Assembly: GCA_946408295.1 (NCBI GenBank)
Contig: CAMJRT010000067.1
Span: 1 to 6,600, forward strand
Source: an uncultured Bacteroidales bacterium
GTDB lineage: Bacteria; Bacteroidota; Bacteroidia; Bacteroidales; UBA932
Direction: 5' to 3'
DNA length: 6,600 bases
The stretch's first letter is position 1. Each line of letters begins with the position of its first letter. This document shows positions 1-6,281 of this stretch, piece after piece. The notes under the pieces are model-generated. The model worked only from the letters and a program-made list of their open reading frames with translations, was not told where the DNA came from and searched no databases. The translations under genes were made by a program, and so were the position numbers.

Positions 1-2
1 AC

Positions 3-470
3 ATCTGCGGCTGCGCCCGCGTGATGCGCGGCTATATGTCCGCCTCCTGCGAGAATGTCGCCCTGTGGCACGAAAGGGATATTTCCCACTCTTCCACCGA
101 GCGCATCATCCTGCCCGACGCCACCGAACTGCTGGACTATATGCTCTGCCGTTTCAAAGGCATTCTGGAGAACCTCACGGTCTATCCCGATACGATGATG
201 GCCAACATCTGGCGCACCCACGGCGTGATTTTCGCCCAGCGCGTGATGAACGCCCTCATCGGGAAAGGACTCTCCCGCGAAGAAGCCTACGACACGGTGC
301 AGCCCGTGGCAATGAAGGCCTGGAGCGAAGGACTGGACTACAAGACCCTGCTGCAAGGCGAGCCCAAGGTCACCGGCCGGCTGTCCGCCGACGAACTCGA
401 CGGCTGCTTCACCCTCGACTACTACTTCAAGAACGTCGATTACATTTTCAGCCGGGTCGGTATCGCCTGA
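3..470 (+). CDS. purB: Adenylosuccinate lyase, C-terminal part (5' end outside window)
   Basis: Adenylosuccinate lyase (fumarase/aspartase superfamily, cytosolic tetramer) releases fumarate from SAICAR in IMP synthesis and from adenylosuccinate to give AMP. The frame is open from the window edge and gives 155 residues before TGA, so roughly the last third of the protein is present. Visible hallmarks are the block ENVALWHERDISHSSTERI, whose Arg/Ser residues belong to the nucleotide-binding region of this family, followed by LPDAT. The C-terminal lyase domain follows, with the helix signature SREEAYDTVQPVAMKAW. The catalytic signature loop lies upstream and is not seen. There is no internal break. 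The stop is 33 bases before guaA on the same strand, so the two are probably co-transcribed. The methionine at base 36 and the GTG at base 21 are internal codons, not starts. Identity is secure; only the length is unknown. Confidence 0.95.
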   Translation: MCGCARVMRGYMSASCENVALWHERDISHSSTERIILPDATELLDYMLCRFKGILENLTVYPDTMMANIWRTHGVIFAQRVMNALIGKGLSREEAYDTVQPVAMKAWSEGLDYKTLLQGEPKVTGRLSADELDGCFTLDYYFKNVDYIFSRVGIA

Positions 471-503
471 ACCCTTGTATAACCCCCAGTAAACGATTTT
501 TCC

Positions 504-2096
504 GTGCAAAAAATCATCATCCTGGATTTCGGGTCGCAGACGACCCAATTGATCGGACGCCGTGTGCGCGAGATGGATACCTTCTGTGAGATTCTTCCTT
601 ACGACAAATTTCCCCACGGCGACCCGGACGTCATCGGCGTCATCCTCAGCGGTTCTCCTTTGAGCGTGTATGCGCCCGATGCCTTCCATCCCGATTTGAG
701 CGGCATTCTGGGGCGCTACCCCGTGCTGGGCATCTGCTACGGCGCCCAATACCTGAGTTGGTCGCACGGCGGCAAGGTCGAGCCGGTCGGCACCCGGGAA
801 TATGGCCGGGCCGCCTTGAATGTGCTGGATGCCGACTGCCCCCTGTTCAAGGGATTCGAGCCGGATTCGCAGGTATGGATGAGCCACGGGGATTCCATCA
901 CTGCCATCCCGGAAGGCTGGCGCAAAGTGGCTTCGACCTCCAGCGTCCAGTACGCCGCCTTCGAGTGCCGGCCGGGCGCTTCGGATGACGGCGCCCCCGC
1001 CGGAACTGACATCGGTGCCGGTACGGAGGTCAGCTTGACGGACAACGCCCCCGCCTGGGGCGTGCAGTTCCATCCGGAAGTCTATCACACCCTGCAAGGC
1101 AAACGCCTGCTGGAAAATTTCGTCGTAGGCATCTGCGGCAGCCGCCGGGAATGGACCTCCGACTCATTTATCGAAAGCACCGTCGCACAGCTCCGCAGCC
1201 AGCTCGGAAATGACAAGGTGGTGCTCGGCTTGAGCGGCGGCGTGGACTCCTCGGTGGCGGCCGTGCTGCTCAACAAAGCCATCGGCGCCAACCTGACCTG
1301 CATTTTCGTGGATCATGGCCTGCTGCGTAAAGACGAATTCAAGGATGTGATGCGGGACTACGAGGGACTCGGTCTCAATGTCATCGGCGTGGACGCCTCG
1401 GAGCGTTTCTACCGCGACCTCGCCGGCATCACCGACCCGGAGCAGAAACGCAAAATCATCGGCGGCGATTTCATCAAGGTGTTCGACGAGGAGGCCTCCA
1501 AGATTCAGGATGTGAAATGGCTGGCGCAAGGCACCATCTATCCCGACCGCATCGAGAGTATGAACATCACGGGCAAGGTCATCAAGAGCCACCACAATGT
1601 GGGCGGCCTGCCGAAGACGATGCAACTGAGGCTCTGCGAGCCGCTGAAATGGCTGTTCAAAGATGAAGTGCGGGCCGTCGGACGGCGGCTGGGCATTCCC
1701 GAGCATTTGATTGGCCGCCATCCCTTCCCTGGCCCGGGCCTCGCCGTGCGCATTATGGACGACGTCACCCCGGAGAAAGTCCGCATCCTGCAAGAGGCGG
1801 ACGCCATTTTCATCAACGCCCTGCGCGAATGGAAACTCTATGACAGCATCTGGCAGGCGGGCGTGATTCTGCTGCAAGACCGCAGCGTGGGCGTGATGGG
1901 AGACGAGCGCACCTTCGAGAGCGCCGTCGCCTTGCGGGCCGTCACCAGCGTCGATGCGATGACCGCCGACTGGGCCGACCTCCCCTATCCTTTCCTCCAA
2001 AAGGTGAGCAACGATATCATCAACAAAGTCAAGGGCGTCAACCGCGTCTGCTACGACATCTCCTCCAAACCCCCTGCAACCATCGAATGGCTGTAA
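504..2096 (+). CDS. guaA: GMP synthase (glutamine-hydrolysing)
   Basis: GuaA converts XMP, ATP and glutamine to GMP, the last step of the guanine branch; it is cytosolic. It has 530 residues; the E. coli enzyme has 525. A class I glutamine amidotransferase domain (about 3-205) carries the nucleophile Cys78 in GICYGAQ and the partners His190 and Glu192 in GVQFHPEV. The ATP pyrophosphatase domain follows, with its P-loop LSGGVDSS at 243-250. The C-terminal dimerisation and XMP-binding domain includes [23 protein letters not shown] and KPPATIEW. The GTG start is chosen because [12 protein letters not shown] matches the family N terminus exactly and no upstream ATG fits; no Shine-Dalgarno is evident. 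Two oddities: about 24 extra residues around 153-182 compared with E. coli GuaA, and a final Leu where the family usually ends in Glu (IEWE). All catalytic motifs are intact, so it should be active. Confidence 0.97.
   Translation: MQKIIILDFGSQTTQLIGRRVREMDTFCEILPYDKFPHGDPDVIGVILSGSPLSVYAPDAFHPDLSGILGRYPVLGICYGAQYLSWSHGGKVEPVGTREYGRAALNVLDADCPLFKGFEPDSQVWMSHGDSITAIPEGWRKVASTSSVQYAAFECRPGASDDGAPAGTDIGAGTEVSLTDNAPAWGVQFHPEVYHTLQGKRLLENFVVGICGSRREWTSDSFIESTVAQLRSQLGNDKVVLGLSGGVDSSVAAVLLNKAIGANLTCIFVDHGLLRKDEFKDVMRDYEGLGLNVIGVDASERFYRDLAGITDPEQKRKIIGGDFIKVFDEEASKIQDVKWLAQGTIYPDRIESMNITGKVIKSHHNVGGLPKTMQLRLCEPLKWLFKDEVRAVGRRLGIPEHLIGRHPFPGPGLAVRIMDDVTPEKVRILQEADAIFINALREWKLYDSIWQAGVILLQDRSVGVMGDERTFESAVALRAVTSVDAMTADWADLPYPFLQKVSNDIINKVKGVNRVCYDISSKPPATIEWL
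960..1049 (+). other. In-frame insertion within GuaA amidotransferase domain
   Basis: Between the conserved STSS (about residue 145) and GVQFHPEV (from 186), this GuaA has 42 residues where E. coli GuaA (recalled sequence, STESCPFA... to GVQFHPEV) has 18. The extra stretch, about residues 153-182, is rich in Gly, Ala, Asp and Thr, has little hydrophobic content and reads as a flexible surface loop. It stays in frame and its base composition resembles the rest of the gene. Exact edges are uncertain without an alignment. Confidence 0.6.
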
Positions 2097-2155
2097 GGCG
2101 CGCAACGAGGAGCCATTTTTGCCGTCACTCAAATGACTATTAATCAACATTATAC

Positions 2156-2193
2156 GCAAAACGACCTACTCAATTTGGAGTAGGTCATTTTGC
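2156..2193. terminator. Bidirectional stem-loop terminator between convergent guaA and GH3 gene
   Basis: The arms 2156-2171 and 2178-2193 form a 16-position stem around a six-base loop (aatttg). On the plus strand there is a single C.A mismatch (2162/2187). On the minus strand the same position becomes a U.G wobble, so the hairpin is fully paired for transcripts coming from the GH3 gene. Read from guaA, the stem is followed by a T-rich run (ttttattatt), the usual intrinsic terminator form; read from the GH3 side, the downstream T-tract is weak. It lies 59 bases after the guaA stop and 54 bases after the GH3 stop, the expected place for a shared terminator. The rest of the 2097-2247 intergenic region is AT-rich and shows nothing else recognisable. 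Confidence 0.85.
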
Positions 2194-2247
2194 TTTTATT
2201 ATTGATTTTCAATCTTTTATATGCAAACCCTATTGAGTGGCTGCTCG

Positions 2248-4458
2248 TTATTTGACGCGGAAGGAGGCTTCGGATCGGATATCGCGGGAAGAGGCGGCGA
2301 CGAGGGCCTTGTAGGACCCGGCGTCCACCACCCACTGATGCTGACCGGCATCAAAGCGGGCGAGCGCATCGCGGTCGAAAGTGATGCTGACCGTCTTAGT
2401 CTGACCCGGCTCCAGCCACACTTTCTCAAAGCCCTTGAGTTCCTTGACCGGACGATCCACCGCCGGCTCGCAGGCGCTCACATAGAGTTGCACCACCTCG
2501 GCGCCCGCCACCTTGCCGGTATTGGTCACGGGAACTCTCACCGTCAACTTATCCTTCATCGTACCCGAAGAAAGACTGGCCTCGCCATATTCAAAGGTGG
2601 TATAACTCAATCCATAGCCGAAGGCCCAGAGCGGCGTGACATCCTGCTTGTCATACCAGCGGTAGCCCACATAGACGCCCTCGTCGTAGTAAGCCTGCCA
2701 GGTGCCCGGCGTCTCTTCGATGCCCGGATATTGTCTTTCGGTCTTGACGGGACCGTCCGCCAACTCGCGCGGAAAGGTGAAAGGCAGTTTGCCCGAAGGA
2801 TTCACCTTGCCCGTCAGCACATCCGCCAGCGCGTGGCCCGTCTCGGAACCCAGGTACCAACCCTGAACAATGGCAGCCACATCATCCACGAAAGGCATCG
2901 CGACGGGGGAGCCGCTGAGGTTGACATAAATCATATCGGGACGGGCAGCGGCCAGGGCGGCAATCACGGCATCTTGTCCGTAGGGCAGATGGTAGTCAAG
3001 ACGGTCGCGTCCTTCGCAATCCTGGTACTTGTTCTTGTTGAGTCCACCGAAGAAAATGACATAATCGGCCCCTTCGACTGCCGCCAGCGCATCCGCCAGC
3101 AACTGCTGGTCCGAACGGGGGTCGGTCAGGTCGTACAAACCGTAATTGTAGGTGCCGGTCAATTTCGGCTCACCTTGATAGGCACGCTGATAGACCACCT
3201 CCGCATCCGGATAGGCATCTTTGATACCTTGCAAAGGAGAAATCTCATACTTGGTCTTGAGCGAAGAAGAACTGCCGCCCACGACCATCGGACGGATGGC
3301 GTTTTCGCCCAGCACTACGATTTTGCGGGCATCGGCGCGCATCGGCAGCACCGCTCCCGCATTCTTGAGCAGTACGATACCGGCGGAGCCAATCTTGCGG
3401 CAGTCCGCAAAATGCTCGGGAGAACAGAACGATCCATTGTAATCGCCCTGAAGCGTGCGGAAATTAAGCCGCAACACCCGGCGCACCTTGTCGTTCAGGT
3501 CGTCCTGGGAATACTTGCCCGACAGCAGACCCGCCTTATAGGGTAAAGCCAGATAATAATAATCGTAGGCATTGGCGGTATTTTTGTCCACGCCGTTGGT
3601 GCCGGTGCCGAATTCAAGGTCCAGACCGCTCCCGGCCGCCCCTTCCGTCTCGTGTACGGCGCCCCAGTCGCTGATGACGGCTCCGTCCCAGCCCCATTCT
3701 CCTTTCAGGATATCCTTGAGCAAGCGGCTGTTGTGCGAGACATATTGGTTCTGGTAAAGATTATAGGAAGACATCAACGACCAGGCGCCTCCCTCCTGCA
3801 CCGCCATCTTGAAGGCGGGCAGATAGATTTCATACAACGCACGGTCGTCGATATTGACATTGGTGTGATGACGCTGGAATTCCTGGTCGTTCAAGGCATA
3901 ATGCTTGACGCAGGCGGCTACGCCGTTGCTCTGTAAACCCTGAATGTAAGGCACGCACATCTTTCCGGCCAGGAAAGGGTCTTCCCCCATATATTCGAAA
4001 TTGCGACCGCAAAGCGGCGTGCGGCAGATGTTCACGCCGGGGCCCAGCAGGACGTTTTTCTTGCGGTAACGGGCTTCTTCGCCGACACTGCGTCCGTACA
4101 AACGGGCCAAGTCTTTGTCCCAGGTGGCCGCCAGCGAGGAAAGCACCGGATAGGCGGTGCAACTGTCCGAAGTCCACTGTGCGGAAGACCATTCGTCCCA
4201 CAGGGTCTCGGGACGGACTCCGTGCGGGCCGTCATCGGTCCACAGTTCGGGAATGCCCAGGCGGGGCACACCGGCGGCGGAAAATTTGGATTGGGCGTGG
4301 ATAAGGGCTATTTTCTCATCCAAGGTCAATTGCTCCATCACGGCGTCGATTTTCTTTTCCATCGCCTCGCCGGAGGAAACGGAAGAACAACAGGAAGCCT
4401 GGAGAAACAGGACGGGCAAGCCTACAAGCAGGACCCGAAGGATAAAAGATTTTTTCAT
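2248..4458 (-). CDS. GH3 family beta-glycosidase (beta-glucosidase/xylosidase type), exported, probable lipoprotein
   Basis: This is a 736-residue glycoside hydrolase family 3 enzyme, expected to release terminal beta-linked sugars from oligosaccharides by the retaining mechanism. The N-terminal barrel (about 35-330) shows TDDGPHGVRPE, the sugar-binding run GRNFEYMGEDP (151-161), KH at 185-186, and the nucleophile Asp264 in VISDWGA. The alpha/beta sandwich domain (about 355-570) has the GGSSSS loop and acid/base Glu482 in DCEGRDRLDYHLP. A C-terminal fibronectin-III-like domain (about 635-720) contains AEVVQLYV and KELKGFEKVWLEPGQTK. The start at 4458 gives MKKS plus a hydrophobic stretch ending LQASCC, a signal peptide. 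Cys23/Cys24 could be lipidated, but Gln at -3 is a poor lipobox, so type I cleavage is possible. No acidic residues directly follow the cysteines, which argues for a periplasmic rather than surface location. The start lies one base after the upstream gene's stop. Exact substrate cannot be read from sequence. Confidence 0.95.
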   Translation of the reverse strand: MKKSFILRVLLVGLPVLFLQASCCSSVSSGEAMEKKIDAVMEQLTLDEKIALIHAQSKFSAAGVPRLGIPELWTDDGPHGVRPETLWDEWSSAQWTSDSCTAYPVLSSLAATWDKDLARLYGRSVGEEARYRKKNVLLGPGVNICRTPLCGRNFEYMGEDPFLAGKMCVPYIQGLQSNGVAACVKHYALNDQEFQRHHTNVNIDDRALYEIYLPAFKMAVQEGGAWSLMSSYNLYQNQYVSHNSRLLKDILKGEWGWDGAVISDWGAVHETEGAAGSGLDLEFGTGTNGVDKNTANAYDYYYLALPYKAGLLSGKYSQDDLNDKVRRVLRLNFRTLQGDYNGSFCSPEHFADCRKIGSAGIVLLKNAGAVLPMRADARKIVVLGENAIRPMVVGGSSSSLKTKYEISPLQGIKDAYPDAEVVYQRAYQGEPKLTGTYNYGLYDLTDPRSDQQLLADALAAVEGADYVIFFGGLNKNKYQDCEGRDRLDYHLPYGQDAVIAALAAARPDMIYVNLSGSPVAMPFVDDVAAIVQGWYLGSETGHALADVLTGKVNPSGKLPFTFPRELADGPVKTERQYPGIEETPGTWQAYYDEGVYVGYRWYDKQDVTPLWAFGYGLSYTTFEYGEASLSSGTMKDKLTVRVPVTNTGKVAGAEVVQLYVSACEPAVDRPVKELKGFEKVWLEPGQTKTVSITFDRDALARFDAGQHQWVVDAGSYKALVAASSRDIRSEASFRVK

Positions 4459-4459
4459 A

Positions 4460-5113
4460 TCACGAAAGCATAAAAGTACCAAAGAATTCCGGACAATGGA
4501 AATCGGGATGGGGCGTACCGACGGGCGACCAACTCAAAAAATGAGGGTGGGCCGTCTCATCCCCGCATTTGTAAATATTTCCTTTCAGTTGCGCAGGGAG
4601 ATGGTTGGCGTCCAGTCCCAGCACGGTGTAGGGAATGAGCAGGGTCAGCGTCCAGTCCCAGCGGCCGCCGACTTCGTCACAAGGTCCCTGCACATCGGCG
4701 ATTCGGACGATTTGTGAAAGCAACTCCTGCGGCAAAGGCCGTCGGTCGTGACGGTCGGGGCCGCAAGAGGCCAGCAGAATGCCGGCCGCGTTACATTCTA
4801 TATTAATATAGTCGGCAGCCCGGGATGAACCTTCGGAAACAGAAGGCAACTGGATAAACCATTCACAGCAACTGTCCTCCCAGATGCGGCCGCCATCCTG
4901 CAAGTTCTGCACGCGCAAGTCCGGCCCGCTGACGGACCAATGAATGGCCAGCGCCTCCCGGGTCCGGCCGATTTTCCCAAGGCAGGAAGGAGCCGCCGGA
5001 AACGCCTCCGGCCAGTTGAGTTCCGAAACGGAAAAGGGCGTTCCCTGTTCCAGAAGCGCCTTTTTCCAATCATCCCCTTTCAAGAGGGGAACCGTCAACG
5101 ATTTTTTCATCAT
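4460..5113 (-). CDS. CBM9-like carbohydrate-binding protein, no signal peptide
   Basis: This 217-residue protein resembles the carbohydrate-binding family 9-like proteins common in Bacteroidota. Recognisable blocks are WEDSCCEWFIQ (79-89), YINIECNAAG (102-111) followed by the basic RHDRR, the IPY strand region (160-162), and the C-terminal signature YKCGDETAHPHFLSWSPVGT (181-200) then PDFHCPEFFG. The family folds as a beta-sandwich thought to bind sugars; no catalytic activity is implied. Two adjacent ATGs (5113 and 5110) are candidate starts; upstream extension would run back into the regulator gene. The N terminus (MMKKSLTVPLLKGDDW) lacks a hydrophobic core, so a cytosolic location is inferred, unlike the exported GH3 partner. 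It begins one base after the regulator's TAA, and its TGA ends one base before the GH3 ATG, so translational coupling is likely. Its ligand and role are unknown. Confidence 0.85.
   Translation of the reverse strand: MMKKSLTVPLLKGDDWKKALLEQGTPFSVSELNWPEAFPAAPSCLGKIGRTREALAIHWSVSGPDLRVQNLQDGGRIWEDSCCEWFIQLPSVSEGSSRAADYINIECNAAGILLASCGPDRHDRRPLPQELLSQIVRIADVQGPCDEVGGRWDWTLTLLIPYTVLGLDANHLPAQLKGNIYKCGDETAHPHFLSWSPVGTPHPDFHCPEFFGTFMLS
4608..4662. repeat. Pair of 15-bp direct repeats, 40 bp apart, inside the CBM9-like gene
   Basis: The 15-mer gcgtccagtcccagc occurs at 4608-4622 and again exactly at 4648-4662. The 40-base offset is not a multiple of three, so the copies encode different residues (around WDWTL and around LGLDAN). 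They are therefore not a protein repeat. Slippage between them would delete 40 bases and shift the frame. It is most likely chance or codon-bias similarity. Confidence 0.6.
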
Positions 5114-5114
5114 A

Positions 5115-5723
5115 TTAATGTTCGATTGATTGCCACCACTCCATCGGGGTTTTCCCTTCCAACTGGCGGAAATGACGGTAGAAGGTCGCTTCCCCGGCAA
5201 AACCGGACTCCTCGGCTACCGCCGCCATCACCATCTTGCCGTCCGACTCCCGGATCAAGCGTTTTGCTTCCTCAATCCGCAGGCGGTTGATATATTCAGA
5301 AAAAGGTAGGCCCAACTGCTGATTGATGGCGTTGGAAACATAGGTCCGATTGGTTCCGGCCAGTGCTGCCAAATCCGTAATTTTAAGTCCCTGTTGCTTG
5401 TATAAATCTTTTTCGCGAACCATCGTGTCCAGTCGCTGCATCAACTCCGCGTGAGCCCCCTCCATATTGACAGAAGTGTCTTCGTGCGGCTTCTCCTTCT
5501 CCGGTCCGGACTCTTTATCCTTCTCCAGGCCCAAATCCCGCACCATATCCTGCGCCGTGAAGGGCAGGTGCGAGGCGATATAACACACGGAGAACAGCAG
5601 GCCGCTGAAAAGCAGGGACGGAATCGCCAGCAGGAAACGATGGGCAAACGCATCGCGGCCGATAATGCTCACCACCGCCGACAACAAGGAAGTGACCACG
5701 AACAGTACCAAAAGCACCGACAA
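5115..5723 (-). CDS. C-terminal fragment of the AraC-type regulator: two membrane segments plus HTH domain
   Basis: This is the same frame after the premature stop. A TTG at 5723 would give 202 residues with the last two membrane helices and the DNA-binding domain. The first ATG after the stop is at 5546 (MVRDLGLEKD) and would give a soluble protein of about 143 residues carrying only the linker and the AraC helix-turn-helix. Which start, if any, is used cannot be told. The frame has kept its HTH motifs and its one-base junction to the CBM9-like gene, showing no sign of decay beyond the one stop. Confidence 0.6.
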   Translation of the reverse strand: MSVLLVLFVVTSLLSAVVSIIGRDAFAHRFLLAIPSLLFSGLLFSVCYIASHLPFTAQDMVRDLGLEKDKESGPEKEKPHEDTSVNMEGAHAELMQRLDTMVREKDLYKQQGLKITDLAALAGTNRTYVSNAINQQLGLPFSEYINRLRIEEAKRLIRESDGKMVMAAVAEESGFAGEATFYRHFRQLEGKTPMEWWQSIEH

Positions 5724-5771
5724 ATCTTCCAGGGTCTTCTTTTCCGTTTCAGCATAGAAATTCCGGACGGA

Positions 5772-6236
5772 TTAGTTGTAGCGGCGAAGCAGCAACTGCC
5801 CTGCCGCCAGGGTATAAATGACGGTCATCGGGAAAAGGATTTTGTTGCAAAGAACGACCCACCGGACGACTTCCGCCCGCCCGCCCGTCAGATAAGCAAA
5901 CAGCGCAAAAATAAATACCAGCAGTGCAGGTGTCAACAGGAGCCAGTCCAGGCGGCGGATGCCGTCCACATCAGCCACAGTCCTGAGATAGAGATAAAAG
6001 AGCGGATAGACAGCGAGATTCGCACCGGCATACAAGACATCGGCCCAGGAAAAAACGTCCGGCGCATCCAGAAAGTGAATGGCGTGCCCCAAATACAACA
6101 AGGTGCTGACGATTGTAAACAGGCACAACATCCGCCGGTCGGGCTTCCGCCGGCCGCGTCCATCCAACAAGAAAATGACCGACCAATTCAAGCAGACCGT
6201 AAAAGGCAAAACGCATATTACACTATACCAGAACAT
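5772..6236 (-). CDS. N-terminal fragment of the AraC-type regulator: five-helix membrane portion
   Basis: As the sequence stands, translation from ATG 6236 gives 154 residues ending RRYN at the TAA in 5774-5772. It contains five hydrophobic helices with short loops and positively charged stretches (RGRRKPDRR after helix 1, RR after helix 5), and no DNA-binding part. Upstream in frame there is a TGA at about 6262-6264 and no better start, so ATG 6236 is the natural choice; no Shine-Dalgarno is clear. Alone it could only be a membrane stub, possibly unstable. The distance to the purA stop is 43 bases. Confidence 0.65.
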   Translation of the reverse strand: MFWYSVICVLPFTVCLNWSVIFLLDGRGRRKPDRRMLCLFTIVSTLLYLGHAIHFLDAPDVFSWADVLYAGANLAVYPLFYLYLRTVADVDGIRRLDWLLLTPALLVFIFALFAYLTGGRAEVVRWVVLCNKILFPMTVIYTLAAGQLLLRRYN

Positions 6237-6261
6237 ACGCGGGCTCGGACCGTGACGGAAA

Positions 6262-6281
6262 CGCTGCAGCGCTCAAGCGCT
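6262..6281. repeat. Overlapping small palindromes at the purA stop codon
   Basis: A perfect 10-bp palindrome, cgctgcagcg (6262-6271), abuts and overlaps an inverted repeat agcgc-tcaa-gcgct (6268-6281) that reaches into the purA TAG. The five-pair GC stem with a four-base loop could form a small hairpin in the purA-regulator junction. No U-tract follows on the minus strand (the next bases are gtttcc), so it is at best a weak terminator or attenuator. It could also be an operator-like site, or chance. Confidence 0.35.

Larger units (their letters stand above)
5115..6236 (-). pseudogene. Membrane-anchored AraC-family transcriptional regulator, interrupted by an in-frame TAA
   Basis: From ATG 6236 to the TAA at 5117-5115 one frame covers 373 codons and is open except for codon 155. 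Residues 1-220 hold about seven hydrophobic segments (roughly 1-24, 36-56, 65-84, 96-116, 124-150, 172-192, 200-222). A charged linker (about 230-285) is followed by an AraC-type double helix-turn-helix (about 285-370) with TNRTYVSNAIN, EYINRLRIEEAK and SGFAGEATFYRHFRQLEGKTP. This is the layout of Bacteroidota membrane AraC regulators, which presumably sense a ligand at the membrane and control adjacent sugar-use genes. The residues either side of the stop (LLLRRYN, then SVRNFYAETEKKTLEDL) read as continuous family sequence, so no bases need be added or removed. A CAA-to-TAA change would explain it. It may be a recent nonsense mutation or a base error. It heads the cassette with the CBM9-like and GH3 genes and starts 43 bases after purA. 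Confidence 0.8.

Noticed and set aside
1164..2159. A 331-codon minus-strand open frame across guaA
   Set aside because: It is antisense to the conserved GuaA coding sequence, has no known motif, and its nominal start lies in the intergenic region by the terminator hairpin. It is a shadow frame.
2221..3546. A 441-codon plus-strand open frame across the GH3 gene
   Set aside because: It lies fully antisense to a clear GH3 enzyme with catalytic motifs. Its translation is rich in Arg, His and Gly with no recognisable domain, as expected from GC-rich codon use on the other strand.
4459..4482. TTG start at 4482 extending the GH3 protein by eight residues
   Set aside because: It would overlap the CBM9-like gene and place MVLLCFRD before the MKKS signal peptide. 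ATG 4458 gives a normal signal peptide and the one-base junction.
5114..5200. Extended start at 5200 for the CBM9-like protein
   Set aside because: The extra 29 residues overlap the regulator's HTH codons and look unlike the family. ATG 5113/5110 fits the junction and protein length.
5724..5774. Frameshift as the cause of the split AraC regulator
   Set aside because: Both open segments share the same phase on the minus strand (6236 and 5723 differ by a multiple of three) and the intervening codons are open. The only break is the TAA at 5774-5772.
2248..6236. A full polysaccharide utilisation locus
   Set aside because: No SusC-like TonB transporter, SusD-like protein or other glycosidase is in the window; only one GH3 enzyme, a CBM9-like protein and a regulator are present.
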